Assembly: GCF_026965555.1 (NCBI RefSeq) | Contig: NZ_CP114040.1 | Location: 7,531,001-7,595,000 of the forward strand | Direction: 5' to 3' | Length of the DNA stretch: 64,000 nucleotides | Origin: Nannocystis punicea | GTDB lineage: Bacteria > Myxococcota_A > Polyangia > Nannocystales > Nannocystaceae | Shown here: positions 24,968 to 32,100 of the stretch, one piece after another | Position numbering within the stretch: position 1 is the stretch's first letter | Layout: each line of letters begins with the position of its first letter | Made by a program: the position numbers and the translations under genes | The notes under the pieces: generated by a model | The model's input: only the letters and a program-made list of their open reading frames with translations | Told to the model about the DNA's origin: nothing | Databases searched by the model: none

Positions 24968-25822
24968 TCACGTCGACGTCACGAACGGACCGACGATCTC
25001 AGCCACCGCCGCGGCCTCGTCGAGGTGCACGTGATGACCCCCGGGCACCTCGGCGAGCACGGCGCCGGCGAGCAGGGCCAGCCGCTCCTTCATCAGCGCC
25101 TCGTCGAACGTCATCCCCGGGACGGCGCGCACCACCAGAGTCGGGCACGTCACGGCGGTGAAGAAAGCCCGCACCTGCGCCTCCGTCAGGCGCTGACGCG
25201 AGGGCAAGCGCAGGCGGGGATCGGCCCGCCAGCGGACTCGACCCTCGTGGGTCTCGAGCCCGCGCCGCAGCAAGATCCGCGCCGAGTCGACGCGCATGCC
25301 CGTCGCGCTCGCCAGTCGCTGCGCGACCTGTTCGGCGTCCGCGTAACCACCGTGCTCGTCGCGGGCCCGCGCGGCCTGTTCGGCCTGCAGCGCCTCGCGC
25401 AGCTGCCTGGGCGCGGCCTCGTCGGGGTTGGTGAGCGGGCCGAGGCCTTCGAGCAGGACCAGCCTGGCGACCTGTTCGGGACATGTCCCGGCGAGCAGGG
25501 CCGCCACGCCGGCGCCGAGCGAATGGCCGACGACGACGCAGCGCGACCAGCCGAGGGCCGAGATCGCCAGCGACGCGTCGGCGACGTAATCGAGGAACAC
25601 GTAGACACCGTCGGCGCGTCGCTGCGACAGCCCGTGACCCGCGAGATCGATGGCGACCAGGTTGACGCCGGAAAGCTGTTCGGCCAGCCGCTCGAAGCTC
25701 GCCGCGTTGTCGAGCCAGCCGTGCATCGCCAGCACCGGAACACCGTCCTCGGGCCCGAAGCACAGCGCGGCGAGTTGCACGCCGCCGATGTCGATGAGCC
25801 GCTCGCCGCGTGGTGGAAGCAT
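24968..25822 (-). CDS. alpha/beta hydrolase
   Basis: 284 residues from the ATG at 25822 (MLPPRGERL). It has the classic alpha/beta hydrolase order: oxyanion-hole HGWLDNAAS, IDLAGHGLS, nucleophile elbow VVGHSLGAG, a cap region, and a late GGHHVHLD with the catalytic His. It looks like a lipase/esterase or MEST/serine-hydrolase-like enzyme. The TTG at 25858 would add 12 residues. No signal peptide. It ends 112 bp before the GCS2-CBS start and may be transcribed with it. Substrate unknown. Confidence 0.87.
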   Translation of the reverse strand: MLPPRGERLIDIGGVQLAALCFGPEDGVPVLAMHGWLDNAASFERLAEQLSGVNLVAIDLAGHGLSQRRADGVYVFLDYVADASLAISALGWSRCVVVGHSLGAGVAALLAGTCPEQVARLVLLEGLGPLTNPDEAAPRQLREALQAEQAARARDEHGGYADAEQVAQRLASATGMRVDSARILLRRGLETHEGRVRWRADPRLRLPSRQRLTEAQVRAFFTAVTCPTLVVRAVPGMTFDEALMKERLALLAGAVLAEVPGGHHVHLDEAAAVAEIVGPFVTST

Positions 25823-25895
25823 GCGCGGGACGATGTCCGAATTGACAGCTGAACGCAACTAAGCGCGCACATCACGACGAGTCCGGGCGCGGATG

Positions 25896-25915
25896 ACCTG
25901 TCCCTCGGGACATCT
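25896..25915. repeat. 14 bp-step palindromic array, 2 units
   Basis: ACCTGT 25896 and ACATCT 25910, in the divergent promoter region between the hydrolase and the TetR gene. Confidence 0.6.
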
Positions 25916-25991
25916 CGGCGACGGCCCTGCGAACGCGACTACGCATATTGACTCCGGCGGTCGTCTCATTCACCGTGAGGCCACCTGGACG

Positions 25992-26666
25992 ATGGTAGAT
26001 GTCCCGCCGAAGCGACGCGCGCGGGCCGACGCGGACAAGCAATCGCGTCGGCGCGCCCTGCTGTGCGCCGCCGCCGAGGCGTTCGACGAGATGCCGTACA
26101 ACGCGGTCACGGTGGCCGACATCGCCCGCCGGGCGAACCTGGCCAAAGGGACAGTCTACCTCTACTTCGCGACCAAGGAGGAGCTGTTCCTGCAGCTCGC
26201 GCTCGAGCAGCTCGGCGAGTGGTTCGGCGAGGTGGAGTCCGCGCTGGTCGGCGACGGCGCGCCGCTCGGCCCCGAGGCGCTCTCGGAGCTGCTGGCCCGC
26301 TCGCTGGCCGGCCGGGTCCGCCTGGCCCGGCTGCTGGCGCTGCAGCACGGCGTGCTCGAGCACAACGTCGCGCCCGCGGTGGTGCTCGCGTGGCGGCGAA
26401 GCATGCTGGCGCAGATGCTGCAGACGGCCGCGCTGCTCGAGCGCTGCAGCCCGGCCATGCGACCCGGCGAAGGCCTGCGCTTCTTCCTCCACCTCCACGC
26501 CGCCGCCGTGGGCCTGCACCAGATGACCCACCCCGCCCCCGAGCTGGCGGCGACTCTGGCCTGCCCGACGCTCCTCCCGCTGCGCCTCGACTTCGCCGCG
26601 GCGCTGCAGGCCCACGCCGCCGCCCTGCTGCGCGGGCTCCAACCCGAGGACGCGCGCAGCGAGTGA
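25992..26666 (+). CDS. TetR family transcriptional regulator
   Basis: 224 residues. The N-terminal HTH is typical: ALLCAAAEAFDEMPYNAVTVADIARRAN, then the LAKGTVYLYFATKEELF recognition helix and signature (about residues 20-65). The C-terminal ligand/dimer domain is Leu-rich with no clear relative. It probably represses a nearby gene; the alpha/beta hydrolase, divergently placed 170 bp away, is the obvious candidate. A two-unit array sits between them. Ligand unknown. Confidence 0.9.
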   Translation: MVDVPPKRRARADADKQSRRRALLCAAAEAFDEMPYNAVTVADIARRANLAKGTVYLYFATKEELFLQLALEQLGEWFGEVESALVGDGAPLGPEALSELLARSLAGRVRLARLLALQHGVLEHNVAPAVVLAWRRSMLAQMLQTAALLERCSPAMRPGEGLRFFLHLHAAAVGLHQMTHPAPELAATLACPTLLPLRLDFAAALQAHAAALLRGLQPEDARSE

Positions 26667-26676
26667 GGCGCCGGGC

Positions 26677-26910
26677 ACCTGTCTCTCGGGACAGCCTCAT
26701 CGAGGCCGCCCCGCGCGGGCGATTCGGCCTGTCCCGCGAGACGACGGCCTCCGACTCGCCGACAGCCTCCTCGTGGCCGCCGCGCCGGTGAGCCCACGGC
26801 CCGAGCCGACGCTGCCTGTCCCTTGAGATCGCCGTCCTCGATCCGCCGGCCGCAACCGTGAGCCGGTCGACCTGTCCCTCGAGACAGCCACCCTTGGCTC
26901 GCCACGCGAA
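26677..26910. repeat. degenerate CCTGT/ACAGC palindromes before the tandem repeat
   Basis: Several two-unit copies in the CCTGTCYCTYGRGACAGC form (near 26677, 26728, 26815, 26870), without the full 137 bp context. Some look like decayed ends of the following tandem repeat. Confidence 0.5.
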
Positions 26911-27319
26911 TTCAGGCCATGTCCCTCGGGACAGCCACGCCGCCGGCTCGCAGCCCGCCGGCGGCCCGGCATCGGCCTGTCCCTTGAGACAGCATCGAGC
27001 GCGACGTCGCTTGGCGCCGCCGACCCGACCGCGCCCTCTCGCGCGAGTTCAGGCCATGTCCCTCGGGACAGCAACGCCGCCGGGTCGCAGCCGCCGGCGG
27101 CCCGGCATCGGCCTGGCCCTTGAGACAGCATCGAGCGCGCCGTCGCTTGGCGCCGCCGACCCGACCGCGCCCTCTCGCGCGAGTTCAGGCCATGTCCCTC
27201 GGGACAGCCACCCCGCCGGCTCGCAGCCCGCCGGCGGCCCGACATCGGCCTGTCCCTTGAGACAGCATCTAACGCGACGTCGCTTGGCGCCGCCGACCCG
27301 ACTGCGCCCTCTCGCACGA
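26911..27319 (+). repeat. three tandem copies of a ~137 bp repeat
   Basis: Copies start at 26911, 27048 and 27184. Each begins TTCAGGCCATGTCCCTCGGG and contains two 14 bp-step palindromes (CCATGT/ACAGC, then CCTG(T/G)/ACAGC), a GCCGGCGG block and a GCGCCGCCGACCCGAC block. Copies are near-identical, so the expansion is recent. No gene was seen between 26667 and 27406. Confidence 0.85.
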
Positions 27320-27406
27320 CCCGCGACAGGCTCGCAGCCGTCCGCCGCGCGCGGGGCTCGCCGCCCGACGAGCGGGCGCCGGCCGTCTGCGTTAGAGTCA
27401 CCGGGC

Positions 27407-28414
27407 TTGCCCCCGCCGACCGCGTCCGACCCCCGCCCCGTCCGGCCGCGCGCGCGCCTGCCCGCGCGGGTGCTCGCGGGCCTCACGCTCTTCCTGGTCC
27501 TCGGGACATGTCTCTTCAGCCTGGCGGGCCACCTCGGCGCGCTCGACTGGCGGCTCGACCTCGCCAGTCACTTCCGCCCGTGGTACGCCGCCGCCGCCGC
27601 GCTCGCGCTGGTCCTGGCGGCGGCGCTCGGCCGGCGTCGCCTCGCCGCGGCGGCGGGCGTCCTGCTGCTGGCGGAGCTGTCGCAGGTGGCGCCGTTCTGG
27701 CTGGCGCGCCCGCCAGCGGCCGGCGAGCCGGCGCTGCGCCTGGTCCACTTCAACGGCCTGTCGAGCAACCCGCGCAAGGCCGAAGCGGTGACCTGGCTGG
27801 CCGACACCGGCGCCGACGTGGTGATCGTGCAGGAGGTCGACGCCGACTGGAGCGCCGCCCTGCAGGCCATGCCCGACCACGTCGCCCTCGAGTCGGCGCC
27901 GCGGGCCGACAACTTCGGCATGACCTTGCTCGTGCGCCATGACTTCAAGGACAGGGTCGTTCGGACATGGCGCGAAGACCTTGTCCCGCAGATCCCCGCC
28001 CTCGCCGCCGAGCTCACCGTCCGCGGGCAATCGATCGCCCTGCTCGCGGTCCACACCCTGCCGCCGGTCGGCCGCGACTACGCCGCGCGGCGCGACGCCC
28101 AGCTGGCGCGCGCGGCCGAGTGGGCGCGCGAGCAGCGGGACGCCGGGCGCGTGCCGGTGATCGTCGGCGACCTCAACGCCTCGCCGTTCAGCGCCCCGCT
28201 GCGCCGCCTGCTGGCCGAGGGCGGGCTGGTCGACTCGCAGCGCGGCTTCGGCCTCCAGGCCAGCTGGCCGGTGGGCCACCCGCTCCCGCCGATCGCCATC
28301 GACCACTGCCTCCACGACCCGGCCCTGGTGACCGCCGCCCGCGCGCTCGGGCCGGCGCTCGGCTCGGACCACCTTCCGGTCCGCGTCGACCTCGCCTGGC
28401 CCGCGGGGCCCTGA
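27407..28414 (+). CDS. membrane-anchored endonuclease/exonuclease/phosphatase family protein
   Basis: 335 residues from a TTG start; GTG at 27470 is an alternative. Three membrane helices fill residues about 22-105 and place the catalytic domain outside. The EEP fold is seen in order: LVHFNGLS, the metal-binding Glu in VVIVQEVD, AVHTLPP, the GDLNASPFS motif and the final SDHLPVRVDL with its Asp-His. It should hydrolyse phosphodiesters (DNA, lipid or nucleotide), and the membrane location favours a surface nuclease or phosphatase. Two 14 bp-step arrays occur inside it. It directly follows the 137 bp tandem repeat, which may carry its promoter. Confidence 0.85.
   Translation: MPPPTASDPRPVRPRARLPARVLAGLTLFLVLGTCLFSLAGHLGALDWRLDLASHFRPWYAAAAALALVLAAALGRRRLAAAAGVLLLAELSQVAPFWLARPPAAGEPALRLVHFNGLSSNPRKAEAVTWLADTGADVVIVQEVDADWSAALQAMPDHVALESAPRADNFGMTLLVRHDFKDRVVRTWREDLVPQIPALAAELTVRGQSIALLAVHTLPPVGRDYAARRDAQLARAAEWAREQRDAGRVPVIVGDLNASPFSAPLRRLLAEGGLVDSQRGFGLQASWPVGHPLPPIAIDHCLHDPALVTAARALGPALGSDHLPVRVDLAWPAGP
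27492..27525. repeat. 14 bp-step palindromic array, 3 units (weak)
   Basis: TCCTGG 27492, ACATGT 27506 and CCTGGC 27520, inside the EEP gene. Confidence 0.4.
27937..27984. repeat. 14 bp-step palindromic array, 4 units
   Basis: CCATGA 27937, ACAGGG 27951, ACATGG 27965 and CCTTGT 27979, inside the EEP gene. Confidence 0.6.
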
Positions 28415-28420
28415 GGCTTC

Positions 28421-28500
28421 ACCTGTCTCTCAGGACAGCCAGGCGATGCCTGCGAACGACCTGCCCCGAAGGGCATGTTCGGCTGTCCCTCGGGACAGCT
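28421..28500. repeat. cluster of 14 bp-step palindromes between convergent genes
   Basis: ACCTGT 28421/ACAGCC 28435; ACCTGC 28459/GCATGT 28473; GGCTGT 28481/ACAGCT 28495. It fills the space between the EEP gene and the convergent lipoprotein gene, whose stop it touches. Confidence 0.75.
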
Positions 28501-29042
28501 CAGCCTCCGCCCATGACGGACGGGCACTCGGCGCGGGCGATGCTGCAGTCGGGGCCGGCCTCGATCTCGGCGTTCGGCGGCGTCTCCGCGTACTCGGCCA
28601 TCTTCGAGCACGAGAACGAGCGCAGGCGGGCGGCGAAGCTGGCCCCGAACTCCTCGTAGCAGGCCTCGATCTCGCCGATCGTCGCCTGGCAGCTGGCCCA
28701 GTCGATGCCGAGGTCGCACTCTCCCTCGGGCTCGGGGTCGGGCTGGTTGGCGAGGCAGCCCTGGCGCAGCGTGTTGCAGGTGTCGACGCTGCCGTCGGCC
28801 GACAGCGCGTCCTGGATCGCCTTGAGGGTGCACATCGCGGCGGCGAAGTCGGCGTCCGACAGCACCTTCTCGCCGTAGGCGTCGGCGGCCTCGCAGAACT
28901 GGGCCTTCTCGTCGTCGGTGAGCTCGTCGCCTTTCTTGGCGCCGTCGATGCCGGAGTCGAGAGTGCCGTCGTCATCCTTGCACCCGCCGAGCGAGAGGCC
29001 GACGACAAGGAGAGTGGAGATGAGCCTGGACGCGGTGGTCAC
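28500..29042 (-). CDS. Cys-rich lipoprotein
   Basis: 180 residues from a GTG at 29042. The signal peptide ends in the lipobox SLGGC, so it is anchored in the envelope. The mature part has about nine Cys with spaced CxxA and CxxT-type positions, in a mostly helical, acidic protein (ADAYGEKV, CSKMAEYAE). I know such Cys-containing helical lipoproteins as common in myxobacteria but not by function. It lies 89 bp downstream of the alpha-2-macroglobulin gene, same strand, and may be co-transcribed. Confidence 0.7.
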   Translation of the reverse strand: MTTASRLISTLLVVGLSLGGCKDDDGTLDSGIDGAKKGDELTDDEKAQFCEAADAYGEKVLSDADFAAAMCTLKAIQDALSADGSVDTCNTLRQGCLANQPDPEPEGECDLGIDWASCQATIGEIEACYEEFGASFAARLRSFSCSKMAEYAETPPNAEIEAGPDCSIARAECPSVMGGG

Positions 29043-29131
29043 AGTCGCCCGTCTACCTCGAGCGCGCGGGGCCGACAAGCGCCGTTCGCCGGCCGTCTGC
29101 GGCCGGCGAGGCGTCTTGAGGGATCCAGGCC

Positions 29132-32100
29132 TCAGCGCACCGTCACGCGCGCGCCCTCCGAGCGGCCCCACACCTCGGGCATGTACATGGCCTCGGCGTG
29201 GGCCGGCGGCAGCGAGAACTCGCCGCGGCCGGTCGCGCGCAGGAACACAGTGTGGTGATGTGTCCCCGGGGGCAGGTCGTCGGCGAACACCACCACGCGA
29301 TCGCTGCGCAGCTCCTCGAACGACGCCCACCAGCCGCGCGAGCCGGACAGCCTGGCGGCCGCCTGGCCCTTGCCGACGTTCTGCTGGACCGCCTCGAGCC
29401 CGGCCGGCAACGGGACCTCGATCGCTACGTAGCGGATCCGCGTGCGCGCGCTCAGCGTCAGGTCGATCGCCACGGCGTCGCCTATCGCTATCGGTCGCCC
29501 GCGCAGCGCCCCATCGGCGAGCCGCAGCTCGCGGCCGATCTCGAGCCCGTGCGCGCGCGCCGGCGGGTTCGGCTCGGCCGACGCCCACTCGGCCCCGAGC
29601 CGGTAGTACATGCGGCCCTGGCCCTGGCGCTGGAGGACCACGGTCAGCGGCGCGGCCGTCGTCACCGGCTTGTCGGCGCTCGCCGGCTTGAGGATGTCGG
29701 GCATCTTCGCGGTCGCCTCCTGGCCCTTGAGGTCGCGACCGAGGAAGCTGGCCTCGAAGACAGGTTTCGTCCCGACCCACGCGCGGCCGACGAAGTCGGG
29801 CGGCTCGGCCTCGCGGACGCGGGCGTAGTCGGTGATGGCGACCAGCGCGTAGGCGTTCTCCTGGGTGTTGCGCCACGCGCCGCCGATCCGCCGCTCGAGC
29901 AGGCCGCGGGCCAGCTTCTCGATCACCGCGTGCTCGGGCCGGACCCGCAGCAGCGCCGAGAGGATGATCGCGTCGCTGCGGCCGTCGGAGTGGAAGTACT
30001 GGCCGCCGGACCAGTCCTCGCGCTCGATCACGTGCGCAGTGGCCGGCAGCTCCTCGAGGTCGGCCAGCAGCTCCTGCGTCAACGTCGCCACCTCGGGCCG
30101 CTGCGGATCGCCGCGGTGCATCGCCATCAGCAGGAACGCGCGGGCGTAGGCCGGCAGATCGGCGCGGCGGACGAACAGCGCGTCGACGTGCTCGCGGTGA
30201 TGATGGTCGGCCTCGGCCAGCACGTGCAGCGCCAGCGCGTGGCGCTCGAGCTCGCCGCGCCACCGCTGCAGCTGGTCCACCGGCGGCAGGCGGGACTCGA
30301 GGTCCGCGAGCGCCCGCTCGAGCGCGCGGGCGGGCACCGGGTGACCGGCCCGCGCCGCCAGGCCGAGCACCCACGTCGCGTAGCCGCTGGCGTACGGGTG
30401 CACGTCGGTGCCGCCGGGCCAGTAGGCGAACCCGCCGGTGCCGGTCTGCATCGACAGGATCCGCTCGACCCCCGCCTTGACGAACACCTGCGGGTCCTCG
30501 CGCAGCCCCAGCGGGTACGTCGAGTGCAGCGCCAGCAGCGAGACCACCGGCAGCAGTCGGCTCGCGGTCTGCTCGACGCAGCCGTACGGATACGTGAGCA
30601 GCGCGTCGGCGGCGTCCTCGAGCCCGCCGAGCAGGCTCGAGCTGGCCGACACCGACACCCCGCCGACGTCGGGCCGCACCGCGCCGGGCATCACCACCGG
30701 GATGGCGATCGCGCGGTCGTCGGCCAGGCTGCCGTACATCGCCACCTTCTCGGTCAGGGTGCGCTCGGGCGCGACCGGCAGCGCCAGCTTGATCGCGTCG
30801 CGGCCCGCGTCGCCCGCCCCCGCCCGCAGCGCCGCCCGCAGCTCGAGCTTGGCCTCGCCGGCCGCGTCGGCGCGGATCGTGAACGGGATCCGCACCTGCC
30901 CGCCGGCCGGGACCTCGACCTCGGCTGTCTTCTCAGACATGGCCACAAGGTCCTGTCCCTTCGTACCTGCATCATCGTGCAGCACCAGCTCGACCCGGGC
31001 CCGGCCGTCGACCGCGGTGAAGTTCTGCACGATCGCCGCGACCTCGGCCGCGTCGCCCGGGCGGAGCTGGCGCGGCGCGGCGGCGCGGACGATGAACGGC
31101 GTGGTCACGGTGGTGCGCGCGTCGCCGTGGCCGAAGCGGCCCGGCGCCGACTGGTCGGCCAGGCGCGCCGAGGCCAGGGCGAAGATCCGGAACGTCGTCA
31201 GGTTCTCGGGCAGCTGCGCCTTGGTGCGCGCCACCCCGTCGGCCCCGGCCGCGAGGTCGGCGAGGAACACCGGCGTGGTCTCGAACCGCTCGCGCGCCGC
31301 CGGGATCCCGGCGACCGAGCCCCCCATCACGGCGCCGCCGTGGCTGCTGCCGCCGGCGCCGTAGCCGTAGCCGTGGCCGTAGCCCCACAGGCCCGACAGC
31401 CACGGATCGTCGCGGACCGGCGTGTACGGCCACAGCACCGCGCGGTAGTCGTCGTACGAGCTGGTGCCGGCGTCGCCCCCGGGGAGGAAGCTCGGCAGCA
31501 GGTCGGGGAGCTCGTAGCCGGTCAACGCCAGCACCGCCTCGTCGACCGCCCACAGCGCCACGCGGCCCGCGACCGGCTCGCCGGCGGCGTCGCGCACGAA
31601 CGCGGCCAGCTCGATCTTGTCGCCGGGCCCGGCCTTGGCCGGCGCCTCGACCCGCACCTGCAGCCGCCGGTGCTCGGCGGCCTGCGTCACGGTCGCCCGC
31701 GTGTTCTGCACCTCGGGCCGCTCGGGCCGCCGCTTGGGATCGATCGGCGCGACCACGAACGCGCGCAGGTGGACCTGCGGGGTCCAGCTGTCGTCGGCGG
31801 TGAAGCGGAAGCTCGCGGTGCCGACGTCGGCGCCGTCGAACGCGAACGGCTGGAACTCGCGCAGGCCCTTGCGATCGAGCACGAGCACGCCGCGCCCGCC
31901 CTTCCACGGCGCGTGCACTGCGACGTCCACGGTCTCGCCCGGGGTCACCTGCTGCGCGCTGGCCTCGATCGACAGCGTCTTCGGCTGCGGCGTCGGGGTC
32001 CACTTGGGCCGAGGCGCCCCCGACACCCAGAAGTGCCCCTCGGTCGCGACGTCCCGCCTGTCGGCCGTGCGCACCTCGACGCGCAGCTGGTAGTGGCCCT

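Noticed and set aside
25471..25492. CCTGTT and ACATGT in the alpha/beta hydrolase as an array
   Set aside because: The cores are 10 bp apart, out of the 14 bp phase.
26145..26165. GGGACAG in the TetR gene as a repeat half site
   Set aside because: It encodes the conserved LAKGTVYLYF region of TetR proteins and has no partner 14 bp away.
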